Positions 34,983-44,000 of a stretch of DNA of 64,000 bases are shown one piece after another (position 1 is the stretch's first letter; each line of letters opens with the position of its first letter). The position numbers were made by a program, and so were the translations under genes. Under the pieces are notes generated by a model. The model was not told where the DNA came from. It made no database searches and saw only the letters and a list, made by a program, of their open reading frames with translations. The stretch is from Acidiphilium multivorum AIU301 (lineage in GTDB: Bacteria > Pseudomonadota > Alphaproteobacteria > Acetobacterales > Acetobacteraceae), in the NCBI RefSeq assembly GCF_000202835.1, contig NC_015186.1, positions 1,612,001 to 1,676,000 of the forward strand, given 5' to 3'.

Positions 34983-35771
34983 ATGTCAGACATAAGGCTC
35001 TACATGTTCAGCTGCGGCACACTGAAGACCGTGACCGCCTCGATCAAGATGAACCAGGGCAACGATCCCTACGAGATCCCGGTGCCGTGGTTTCTCATCA
35101 CCCATCCGAAGGGCAACATCGTGATCGATGGCGGCAATGCCGCAGAGGTCGCCGAGGACATGCGGGCGCATTGGGGGGCGGTCTGCGATGTCTATCTGCC
35201 GGTGATGACGCGCGAGGAGGCGTGCCTGCCGCAGCTGCAGAAGCTCGGCATCGATCCGGCGAGCGTGCGCTACGTGCTGCAATCGCATCTGCATCTCGAC
35301 CATACCGGGGCGATCGGCCGCTTCCCGAACGCGACCCATCTCGTGCAGCGGGCGGAATACGAATATGCCTATACGCCGGACTGGTTCGCCGCCGGCGGCT
35401 ACATTCGCAAGGATTTCGACAAGCCCGGCCTGAAATGGCAGTTCCTCAACGGCACCGCCGATGATTTCTACGATCTCTACGGCGATGGCGTGATCCGCAC
35501 CGTCTTCACCCCCGGCCATGCGCCCGGGCATCAGTCGTTCCTGGTCACGCTGCCGAAGACCGGACCGATGCTGCTGACGGTGGATGCGGCCTATACGACC
35601 GATCACTGGGATGAAAAGGCGCTGCCGGGCTTCCTCGCCAGCACGGTCGATACGGTGCGCTCGGTGCAGAAACTGCGCACGCTCGCGGAGAAGACCGGTG
35701 CGACGGTGGTCACCGGTCACGACCCGATCGCCTGGCCGAGCTTCAAGCACGCGCCTGGCTATTACGACTGA
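34983..35771 (+). CDS. N-acyl-homoserine-lactonase-family metallo-beta-lactamase (262 aa)
   Basis: A zinc hydrolase of the AHL-lactonase (AttM/AiiA) subfamily. The metal motif HLHLDH is at residues 102-107, followed by FTPGHAPGHQS, the bridging Asp in TVDAAYT and the last His in VTGHDP. Family members open lactone rings, either AHL signals or gamma-butyrolactone. The transhydrogenase next to it favours gamma-butyrolactone. The substrate is inference. It has no signal peptide. A strong terminator follows. Confidence 0.85.
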   Translation: MSDIRLYMFSCGTLKTVTASIKMNQGNDPYEIPVPWFLITHPKGNIVIDGGNAAEVAEDMRAHWGAVCDVYLPVMTREEACLPQLQKLGIDPASVRYVLQSHLHLDHTGAIGRFPNATHLVQRAEYEYAYTPDWFAAGGYIRKDFDKPGLKWQFLNGTADDFYDLYGDGVIRTVFTPGHAPGHQSFLVTLPKTGPMLLTVDAAYTTDHWDEKALPGFLASTVDTVRSVQKLRTLAEKTGATVVTGHDPIAWPSFKHAPGYYD

Positions 35772-35794
35772 ACCTGGCTCATTGCTGAAATGAC

Positions 35795-35831
35795 AAACCC
35801 GCCCGGAGATGATCCGGGCGGGTTTTCTTTT
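35795..35831. terminator. rho-independent terminator after the lactonase gene
   Basis: Perfect 10-base GC-rich arms (35798-35807 and 35813-35822) enclose a 5-base loop and are followed by TTTTCTTTT. It terminates the plus-strand operon and could serve the convergent SDR gene as well. Confidence 0.92.
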
Positions 35832-35850
35832 GGTTATTGACGGCGCGCGA

Positions 35851-36612
35851 TCAGAACTGCACGCCACGGGTCAGCGCGCCGTCGACCACCAGGTTGGTGC
35901 CGGTGACGAAGCTCGCCGCGGGGCTGGCGAGGAACACCACGCCGCGCGCCACCTCGTCTGGCCGGCCCATGCGGCCGGTCGGGTTGAGGGCGAGAGCCTC
36001 CTTGAATAGCGCCGGATTGCCATGCTCGATCTTTTCCCACACGCCGCCGGGGAAATAGGTATTGCCCGGCGAGAGCGCGTTGACGCGGATGCCCTTGCCC
36101 GCGAGTTGGAACGACAGCCCCTTGGCGTAATGGATCAGCGCCGCCTTGAACACGCCATAGGGGCCGGCGGCGAAATCCACCTCGCGGCCCGACACCGAGG
36201 AAATCACCACGACCGATGCCGCGCCGGATTTTTCGAGGAACGGCATCGCCGCGTTCACCGCGGTGACCGTGCCCATCATGTCGGTCTCGAATTCCGCCCG
36301 CCACGAGGCCTCGTCCTGCCCGATCGACAGCGCCGAGACATTGGCGACGACGATGTCGATCCCGCCGAACTCCACACCGACATCGGCGATCCAGGTCGCC
36401 AGCGCAGCATGATCCGAAACGTCCACGGCGCGGCCGGTGGCGCGCACGCCCGCGCGGCGCAGCTCCGCCACCGCGCTTTCGACCTCCTGCGCGTTGCGCG
36501 CGCAGATCGCGACATCGGTGCCTTCCTGCGCCAGCAGCTCGGCCACGGAACGGCCGATCCCCTTGGTGCCGCCGGTAATGACGGCGCGTTTGCCCTTCAG
36601 TCCGAGATCCAT
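35851..36612 (-). CDS. short-chain dehydrogenase/reductase (253 aa)
   Basis: A classical SDR: NAD(P) loop TGGTKGIG (12-19), NVSALS strand, catalytic Ser in VVISSVSG and the Tyr/Lys pair in GPYGVFKAAL. Its end is INLVVDGALTRGVQF-like, the usual SDR C-terminus. The ATG at 36612 starts one base after the stop of the upstream acetamidase-family gene, with GGGGAG inside that gene. An ATG seven codons earlier is possible. It is in one operon with the hydrolase. Confidence 0.85.
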   Translation of the reverse strand: MDLGLKGKRAVITGGTKGIGRSVAELLAQEGTDVAICARNAQEVESAVAELRRAGVRATGRAVDVSDHAALATWIADVGVEFGGIDIVVANVSALSIGQDEASWRAEFETDMMGTVTAVNAAMPFLEKSGAASVVVISSVSGREVDFAAGPYGVFKAALIHYAKGLSFQLAGKGIRVNALSPGNTYFPGGVWEKIEHGNPALFKEALALNPTGRMGRPDEVARGVVFLASPAASFVTGTNLVVDGALTRGVQF

Positions 36613-36613
36613 G

Positions 36614-37636
36614 TCAGCCTGTCTCCCCGTCAATATATTTCTTCAGAATGCCGGCGCCGACCGTATAGTTCGGGTCGACGAAATTGCCGAGACGCACCCG
36701 GCCGCACTGGCTCAGCATCATGTAGGCGTCCCACCGCCCGAATCCATATTCCGCCTCGAGCCAGAGGATGAGGTCGCGATAGGCGATGCGCGTCGCATCC
36801 TCCAGCGGCCGCGCGGAGCCGATCGCCATGATGAAATCCTCGCGCTCCAGCCGCGGCCATTCGAGCGCCCAGTTCTTGATCAGGTCGACGCGGATGGTGG
36901 TTTCCGAGGCATATTCCACCGCCGTGCCGCACACCTCGCCATCGCCCTGGCAGGCATGGGCATCGCCGATGAACAGCCGCGCGCCCGGCGAGCGGACCGG
37001 CAGGTAGGTGATACTGCCCGGCCCCATGTCCGGCAGGTCCATGTTGCCGCCATGCGATCCCGGCGTCAGCGAGTTGATGCTGTCGATTTCCGGCGAGGTG
37101 GAGAGCGTGCCGATATGCGGCGCATAGGGCAGCACGACGCGCGCGCTCCAGCGCACCTCCTTCTCGTTGACCGGCACCTTGCGGGTGATTTCGGGCAGCG
37201 GCGGATTCAGCGTCGCGGTGAGCGCGGTGCCGGTGAGCGCGCCGAATTGCGGAATCATGCAGCAGGTGCCGTGCGGATCCTCGCCGCGCGGGCGCATCCG
37301 CTCGATATGCACGGCGATCGCGTCGCCGGGTTCCGCGCCCTCGATCATGATCGGCCCGTTCTGCGGATTGACGAAAGGCATGCGCAGGCGGCGGCTCGGC
37401 TTGTCCCGCTCGGTGCGGATCGCGCCCTCGAAGGCATCGCGCGTCTCGACCACGATGCGATCGCCCGGTTCGACCGTCAGCACGGGTTCGGAATAGGGGC
37501 CGATCGTGTAGTGATACTGGCCCTGCATTTCCTCTGTCAGCTTGTGGACACGCGGCTTGCGGGCCCAGCCGACGCCCCGCCGTGCCACGATTGAATTCGA
37601 AATCCAGTGATTGGCCCTGGCCACTTCCACCTCCAT
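36614..37636 (-). CDS. acetamidase/formamidase-family hydrolase (340 aa)
   Basis: Members hydrolyse short amides to ammonia and an acid. The core shows SEPVLTVEPGDRIVVETRDAFEG, the GPIMIEGAEPGDAIAVHIERM strand, MIPQFGALTG, GGNMDLPDMGPGS and LFIGDAHACQGDGEVCGTA. These are the conserved family blocks that include the metal-binding Asp/His. The ATG at 37636 is the most likely start; the upstream frame (to 37792) has no family match. It is co-directional with the SDR downstream. Confidence 0.82.
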   Translation of the reverse strand: MEVEVARANHWISNSIVARRGVGWARKPRVHKLTEEMQGQYHYTIGPYSEPVLTVEPGDRIVVETRDAFEGAIRTERDKPSRRLRMPFVNPQNGPIMIEGAEPGDAIAVHIERMRPRGEDPHGTCCMIPQFGALTGTALTATLNPPLPEITRKVPVNEKEVRWSARVVLPYAPHIGTLSTSPEIDSINSLTPGSHGGNMDLPDMGPGSITYLPVRSPGARLFIGDAHACQGDGEVCGTAVEYASETTIRVDLIKNWALEWPRLEREDFIMAIGSARPLEDATRIAYRDLILWLEAEYGFGRWDAYMMLSQCGRVRLGNFVDPNYTVGAGILKKYIDGETG

Positions 37637-37658
37637 CACCAACGGAACGTGTTCACCC

Positions 37659-37717
37659 GCATATATGCCGGATTGCGCAAGCGATGATGCAGTGTTTGCC
37701 GCGCGGGCGCAATTGCG
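37659..37717. promoter_or_regulatory. divergent intergenic region with three palindromes
   Basis: Between the acetamidase-family gene and the divergent SDR lie GCATATATGC (37659-37668), TTGCGCAA (37673-37680) and CGCAATTGCG (37708-37717), all perfect. The region is 155 bases and must hold both promoters. I cannot assign a regulator to the sites; no regulator gene is adjacent. Confidence 0.4.
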
Positions 37718-37791
37718 TTCTCCGCCTCGTGCGCCCACATCCCGCGCGTGCATTCGTACCATGACGAAAAAGTTCACCGAAGGAGAAAACA

Positions 37792-38568
37792 ATGGATCTG
37801 TCGCTCGCGGGAAAGCGCGTCCTCGTCACTGGCGGCTCGAAGGGCATCGGCTTCGCCTGCGCCGCTGCATTCATAGCCGAGGGCGCGGAGGTCGCCATCT
37901 GCTCGCGGCAGCAGGCCAATCTCGAAGCCGCCAAAGCGACGCTGCGCCTGCGCGCCGCGCTATCTGCCGACCTGACTGACGCCGCGTCAGCGGACGCGAT
38001 GATTAAGGCGGCGGAAGCCGAACTCGGCCCGATCGACATTCTCGTCAACAGCGCCGGCGCGGCACGGCGCACCCCGCCCGACGAACTGACGCCGGCACAT
38101 TGGCGGGCTGCGATGGACGCCAAATATTTCAGCTATATCAACGTGATCGATCCGCTGGTGAAGCGCATGGCCGCACGCGGCGGCGGGGTGATCGTCAACG
38201 TGATTGGCAATGGCGGCAAGATTGCCTCGCCCGTGCATCTGGCCGGCGGGGCGGCGAACGCGGCGCTGATGCTGGCGACCGCCGGGCTCGCGACCGCCTA
38301 TGCGAAACAGGGTGTGCGCGTGGTCGGCCTCAATCCGGGACTGACAGAGACCGGGCGCGTCGCCGAGGGCCTCGCCTCGGATGCGCGGCTCGCCGGCATC
38401 AGCATCGACGAGGCGCGCGCCCGCGGCATTGCCCGGATTCCCCTCGGCCGGATGGCAACGCCGGAGGAAATCGCCAATACGGTGCTGTTTCTCGCCTCGC
38501 CCCGCGCCAGCTATGTGACGGGCGTCAACATCACGATGGACGGCGCCACCACCGCCTGTGTCGTATGA
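37792..38568 (+). CDS. SDR-fold oxidoreductase with atypical active site (258 aa)
   Basis: The Rossmann loop TGGSKGIG (14-21) is intact and the C-terminal region has NPGLTETGR and TMDGATTA. The catalytic YxxxK is missing: the segment reads SPVHLAGGAANAAL, matching a known subgroup with an AGGA-N-AAL pattern. The usual Ser is replaced in NVIGNGG. Activity on a hydroxyl substrate is therefore uncertain. AAGGAG is at an ideal distance from the ATG. It is divergent from the hydrolase and 19 bases before the next SDR. Confidence 0.8.
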   Translation: MDLSLAGKRVLVTGGSKGIGFACAAAFIAEGAEVAICSRQQANLEAAKATLRLRAALSADLTDAASADAMIKAAEAELGPIDILVNSAGAARRTPPDELTPAHWRAAMDAKYFSYINVIDPLVKRMAARGGGVIVNVIGNGGKIASPVHLAGGAANAALMLATAGLATAYAKQGVRVVGLNPGLTETGRVAEGLASDARLAGISIDEARARGIARIPLGRMATPEEIANTVLFLASPRASYVTGVNITMDGATTACVV

Positions 38569-38587
38569 CAACGAAAGGTCAGATGGA

Positions 38588-39298
38588 ATGACAGATCAGT
38601 CCGGGCCGCGTTATCGCCGCGCCCTGATCGTCGGCGCCGGCAGCGGGCTGAGCGCCGCCCTCGCCCGCCGCTTCGCCGCACAGGGGATGAGCGTCGCGCT
38701 CGCCGCGCGCAATCCCGACAAGCTCGCGCCGCTCTGTGCCGATATCGGGGCGAAATCCTTCGCCTGCGATGCCGCCGACGCGGCGGCGGTCGCAGGGCTA
38801 TTCGAGCAGGTGGAAGCCGGCGGCGGCGCGCCGGATGTGGTGGTCTACAACGCCTCCGGCCGGGTGCGCGGCCCGGTCGCCTCACTCGATCCCGAGGCGG
38901 TTGCGCGCGCCCTCGCGGTTTCGGCCTTCGGCGGCTTTCTCGTCGGCCAGCACGCGGCGCGGCGGATGCTGGACGCCGGAAACGGCGCCATCCTGTTCAC
39001 CGGCGCCTCGGCCAGCGTGAAGGGCTATGCGGAGTCGGCCGCCTTCGCGATGGGCAAGTTCGCCCTGCGTGGCCTTGCCCAGAGCATGGCACGGGAACTC
39101 GCGCCGAAGGACATCCATGTCGCGCATTTCGTCATCGATGGCGGCATCCGCTCCGCCAGCCGCCCGGTGCCGGCGGATGCGCCGGACAGCCTGCTCGACC
39201 CGGAGGCCATCGCCGAGACCTATCTTCATGTCCTGCACCAGCCACGCAGCGCCTGGACCTCGGAGATCGAGCTCAGGCCCTGGGTCGAGCGGTTCTGA
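38588..39298 (+). CDS. second SDR-fold protein lacking the catalytic tyrosine (236 aa)
   Basis: The cofactor loop is GAGSGLSAALA and the body follows the SDR fold. The active-site segment reads AAFAMGKFALRGLAQSMARE, so Tyr is replaced by Phe while the Lys remains. This is a recognisable subgroup (FAxxKFALR). The HVAHFVIDGGI strand is intact. It directly follows the first atypical SDR, and the pair may act together or as a heteromer. Its ATG follows GGTCAGATGGA. Confidence 0.78.
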   Translation: MTDQSGPRYRRALIVGAGSGLSAALARRFAAQGMSVALAARNPDKLAPLCADIGAKSFACDAADAAAVAGLFEQVEAGGGAPDVVVYNASGRVRGPVASLDPEAVARALAVSAFGGFLVGQHAARRMLDAGNGAILFTGASASVKGYAESAAFAMGKFALRGLAQSMARELAPKDIHVAHFVIDGGIRSASRPVPADAPDSLLDPEAIAETYLHVLHQPRSAWTSEIELRPWVERF

Positions 39299-39382
39299 CC
39301 GGCCGCATCGTCCGGCGATTGCGCGCGCCGATGGTTTGAAGCATGTTTCGCGCACAAAGAATCCAAAGAATGGGAGCCGTCC

Positions 39383-41017
39383 ATGCTGGGCCTGATGCAG
39401 CACCACGACCTGATGATCTCGGACTTTCTGGTCCACGCCGCCCGGCATCATCCGCGGGCGGAAATCGTCTCCCGCCTCGCCGGCGGCATTCATCGCCAGA
39501 CCTGGGTGGATACGGCGCGGCGGGCCCGCCAGCTCGCTCGCGCGCTTGGCCGGCTCGGTGTGCGGCCGGGGGATCGCGTCGCCACTCTCGCCTGGAACAA
39601 CCACCGCCATGTCGAGCTCTATTTCGCGATTTCCGGCTCGGGCGCCGTGGTCAACACCGTCAATCCGCGCCTGGCACCCGACGACATCGCCTATATCCTC
39701 GAACACGCCGAGGATGGCGTGCTGTTCGCCGAGGCGGATTTCGCATCCCTGGTGGAGCAGGTCGCCGGCAAGCTGCCGCCGGGCCTGCTCCGCCAGGTGG
39801 TGTTTCTCTGCGACGCGGCGGACCTGCCCGGCATTGCCCTGCCCGCCGGCATTGCGATCACCGACTACGAAAGCCTGATCGGCGCCGAGACCGACGAATA
39901 CGACTGGCCCCGGTTCGACGAGCGGACGGCCAGCGGCCTCTGCTACACCTCGGGCACGACGGGGCGGCCGAAGGGCGTTCTCTATACCCATCGCTCCACC
40001 GTACTGAAGGCGATGGCAGTAAACGCGGCGGATGCGATCGGCCTCAAGGCGGCCGACCGGCTGATGCCGGTGGTGCCGATGTTCCATGTCAACGCCTGGT
40101 CCCTGCCCTATGCCGCCGCCGCCGCCGGCACATCGCTGGTGATGCCGGGGCGTTTTCTCGACGGGCAGAGCCTTTATGAACTGATCGAGGGCGAGCGTGT
40201 TACGTGCGCCTCGGGCGTGCCGACGGTCTGGCTGGGCGTGCTCGCTCATGTCCGCAAGACCGGGGCGCGGTTCACCACGCTTGAACGCATGGTCGTCGGC
40301 GGGTCGGCCTGTCCGGAGGCGCTGTTCGACGCCTATGACGAACTCGGCGTCACCATCGTCCACGCCTGGGGCATGACAGAGAGCAGCCCGATCGCCACGG
40401 TCGCGACCCCGGTGCCCGAGGTTGACGCCGCGACCGCGCGGCGCCAGCGGCTGAGCCAGGGTCGGGTGCTGTTCGGGATCGACCTGCGGGCGCGGCGCGG
40501 CGCGGAGGAAGTGCCGTGGGACGGTGAGACCGCCGGCGACATCGAGCTACGCGGCCACTGGGTGACCACCGGCTATTACCGGATGCCGAAAGGCACCACC
40601 GAGGACGGCTGGTTTCCGACCGGCGATGTCGGGATGATCGATCCTGACGGGTTCGTGATTCTCACCGATCGGAGCAAGGACCTGATCAAGTCGGGCGGCG
40701 AATGGATTAGCTCGATCGATATCGAGAACATCGCGGTCAGTCACCCGGCGGTCGCCGAGGCGGCGGCGATCGCGGCAAAGCATCCGAAATGGGATGAGCG
40801 GCCGGTGGTGATCGTCGCGTTGAAGCCAGGCGCGAGCGCCACCCGCGAGGAACTGCTCTCGGTCTATGAGGGCAAGGTCGCGCGCTGGGCAGTGCCGGAC
40901 GACGTGATCTTCGTCGACGAGTTGCCGCACGGCGCGACGGGCAAGCTGCTCAAGACCGAATTACGCGCGCGATTCGCCAACCATCTGATCGAGAAGCCGG
41001 ACGGCGCCGCTACCTGA
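39383..41017 (+). CDS. medium/long-chain acyl-CoA ligase, AMP-forming (544 aa)
   Basis: An adenylate-forming enzyme that activates a fatty or similar carboxylic acid to its CoA thioester. The AMP motif [16 protein letters not shown] (about 187-202), [10 protein letters not shown] and the [19 protein letters not shown] hinge region are present, followed by [21 protein letters not shown] and KTELR. Its pattern resembles AlkK-type synthetases. GGGAG precedes the ATG. It ends in a hairpin that spans its own stop and that of gdh. Confidence 0.85.
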   Translation: MLGLMQHHDLMISDFLVHAARHHPRAEIVSRLAGGIHRQTWVDTARRARQLARALGRLGVRPGDRVATLAWNNHRHVELYFAISGSGAVVNTVNPRLAPDDIAYILEHAEDGVLFAEADFASLVEQVAGKLPPGLLRQVVFLCDAADLPGIALPAGIAITDYESLIGAETDEYDWPRFDERTASGLCYTSGTTGRPKGVLYTHRSTVLKAMAVNAADAIGLKAADRLMPVVPMFHVNAWSLPYAAAAAGTSLVMPGRFLDGQSLYELIEGERVTCASGVPTVWLGVLAHVRKTGARFTTLERMVVGGSACPEALFDAYDELGVTIVHAWGMTESSPIATVATPVPEVDAATARRQRLSQGRVLFGIDLRARRGAEEVPWDGETAGDIELRGHWVTTGYYRMPKGTTEDGWFPTGDVGMIDPDGFVILTDRSKDLIKSGGEWISSIDIENIAVSHPAVAEAAAIAAKHPKWDERPVVIVALKPGASATREELLSVYEGKVARWAVPDDVIFVDELPHGATGKLLKTELRARFANHLIEKPDGAAT

Positions 41018-41035
41018 GCGGCGCCGTCCGGCTTC
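40993..41035. terminator. 18-base perfect stem holding both convergent stop codons
   Basis: Arms at 40993-41010 and 41018-41035 are perfectly complementary, with a 7-base loop (41011-41017). The loop ends with the acyl-CoA ligase stop (41015-41017), and the outer edge overlaps the gdh stop (41034-41036). Both genes encode protein within the stem. No U-tract follows. It is a candidate bidirectional terminator or mRNA stabiliser. Confidence 0.7.
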
Positions 41036-44000
41036 AGCCGCGCAGCCGGCGGAGCCCCCGCACGGCGACGATCAGGGCGGCGAGATCGGGCATCAGCGCC
41101 ACATCATGCGCGAGCGCGATGGCGCTCTCGGCCGGGCGACCCAACGCGAAACGCAGCGCCGCCGGATCGCCGCCGCCGTCGAGCGCCGCTTCCACCAGGG
41201 CGCCCTGGATTTCGTTCAGCTCGTCCGCCAGCGCGGCGACGGCCCGCGTCGTCCAGCCGCCCGCGGTCGGAACGGCGCCAAGGGCCGCGCGCAACGGGTT
41301 CAGCGCGAACACCTCGCCGGCATCCGTCCAGACCGCGCGGACCATTTCGATCGCCCGGTCGTGCCGGGCCGCGAGCCGCACCACGATCGGCGCCACCATC
41401 AGCTCCGGCAGCGCCACCGTGAAGGTCGCGAGCGGCAGCGGAACGCCATGCGCGGTCAGGGCTTGCACGTCCTCGGACTCCTCAAGCCGGGCACAGGCCG
41501 AGGCGGCCAGATCCGCGAGGCCGAAGCGCAGAGCCTCGACCTCGTCGCCGATCGGCCCCAGAGGCGGGCCGGCCAGCAGGGTGCGCGCGGCGGCTTCCTG
41601 CAGGCGGCGCAGGGCGAAAAGCATCCCGAGGCGCTGCGCCGCCGGCACCGCCATGCCCAGCGCCTCGATCTCACGGTAGCGGGACGGCAGGTCGAACGCG
41701 GCGGAGGCGATCAGCGCCGCGCAGGCTATCGCCGGCGGTTCCTGCCCGGATTCGAGCGCGATCCGCCCGAAAGCCGCGGCCCCCATCCGGTTGATCAGCT
41801 CGTTGGTCACCGCCGTGCCGATCAGCGCACGCCGCAACCGGTGGTCGTCGATTTCCGCCCGGAACCGCTCGCGCAGCGTGTGCGGAAAGTAATCGGCCAG
41901 CAGGTGCCCGAGCGCCGGTTCGTCGACCAGCGGCGAAGCATCGATCATCGCGCCGACATGCAGCTTGGCGTGTGCCATCAGGGTGCAGAGCTCGGGCCGG
42001 GTCAGGGCTTGGCCAGAAGCCGCGCGCGCGGCCATCGCCGCCGCGTCCGGCAGGCCGGCCACTGCGCGGTCGAGCACGCCGGCTGCTTCCAGCTGGCTCA
42101 TCAGCGCGTTCTGCGCCGGGAGATCGGCAGCACCGCCGAGCGCATCGAGCGAGATCGCCTGCGACTGCTGGTGATTGTCGCGCAGCACGAGCGCCGCCAC
42201 CTCGTCCGTCATCGAGCCTAGCAGGTCGACGCGCTGGTGCGCCGTGAGCTTGCCGGCCTCCATCACGCTCGCCAGCAGGATCTTGATGTTCACCTCGTGG
42301 TCGGAGGTCGAAACACCAGCGGAATTGTCGAGGGCATCGGTATTGATCCGCACGCCGGCCTGCGCTGCCTCGATCCGTCCCGCCTGGGTGACGCCGAGAT
42401 TGGCGCCCTCGCCGACGACCCGGGCGCGGATGTGTCGGCCATCGACGCGAATGGCATCGTTCGCGCGGTCGCCGGCATCGGCCTGGCTTTCCGTTCCCGC
42501 CTTCACATAGGTGCCGATCCCGCCGAAATAGAGCAGATCGACCCGCATGGTCAGGATGGCGCGCAGAACAAGCTCGGGCTCGTGCGCGCCGGCCTCGAGG
42601 CCGAGCATAGAGGCCGCCACGGCACTCAGCGTCACCGTTTTCGCGTTGCGCGGGAACACGCCGCCGCCCTCGCTGATCAGCGCGGGGTCGTAATCCGCCC
42701 ATGACGAGCGCTTCAGCCCGAACAGCCGTCGGCGTTCCTCGTAGCTCTTCGCCGGATCAGGATCGGGATCGAGGAAGATATGGCGATGATCGAATGCGGC
42801 CAGCAGCTTCGTGTGACGGCTGACCAGCAGGCCGTTGCCGAAGACGTCGCCCGACATGTCGCCGACGCCGGCACAGGTGAAGTCCTCGCGCTGGATGTCG
42901 TGACCCAATTCGTCGAAATGCCGCGCGATGTTCACCCAGGCGCCGCGCGCGGTGATGCCCATCGCCTTGTGGTCGTAGCCGACCGAGCCGCCGGAGGCGA
43001 AGGCGTCGCCCAGCCAGAAGCCGCGCGAGACGGCGATCTCGTTGGCGATGTCGCTGAAGGTCGCGGTGCCCTTGTCGGCGGCGACGACGAGATAGGGGTC
43101 GTCGCCATCGCGCCGGACGATGCGCGGCGGGGCGACCACCGTGCCGCCCGCCAGATTGTCCGTCACATCGAGCATCGCATTGATGAGCAGCCGGTAGCAG
43201 GCGATGCCCTCGGCCATGAACGCCTCGCGATCGGCATTCGCATCGCCGGTCGGCGTCGGCGGGCGCTTGAGCACGAACCCGCCCTTCGCCCCGACCGGCA
43301 CGATGACGACGTTCTTGACCATTTGTGCCTTCATCAGGCTCAGAATTTCCGTGCGGAAATCATCCCGCCGGTCCGACCAGCGGATGCCGCCGCGCGCGAT
43401 CATGCCGCCGCGCAGATGGCAGCCCTCCATCCGAGCGCCATGCACGAAGATCTCGAACATCGGCCGCGGCAGCGGCATGTCGCCGGCGCGCGCGCTGTCG
43501 ATCTTGAGGGCGATCACCGGCGTTGCGGCATCGTGGAAATTGGTGCGCAGCACCGCGTCCAGCAGCCGGCGGTAGCGGCGGAGGATGCGATCTTCCTCGG
43601 GGCTGGCAACGGCATCGAGCAGGTCGCGCCAGCGCGCATCCAGCGCCGCCTCGGCCTCCGGATCGCGATTCCGGTCAGGATCGAAGCGGATGTGGAACAG
43701 TTCGACCAGCAGCCGGGTCGCCGCCGGATTGGCGGCAAGCGCTGCCTCCACCGCGTTCTGGCTGAACGGCGCGCGCACCTGGCGGCACCATTTGAACATG
43801 GCGCGCATCAGCCATACTTCGCGCCAGTCGAGCCCGGCGCGCAGGATCAGGCGGTTGAATCCATCGACCTCGGCCCGGTGGTCCGATTCGGCCTCGATTG
43901 CCTCCAGCACCGCGCTGGCCCGTCCGGTCAGGTCGAAGGCCTCGCGATCCGCGGTCTCCAGCGTGAGGCGCTGAAGCATGACCACACCGCCGCGGGCCGC

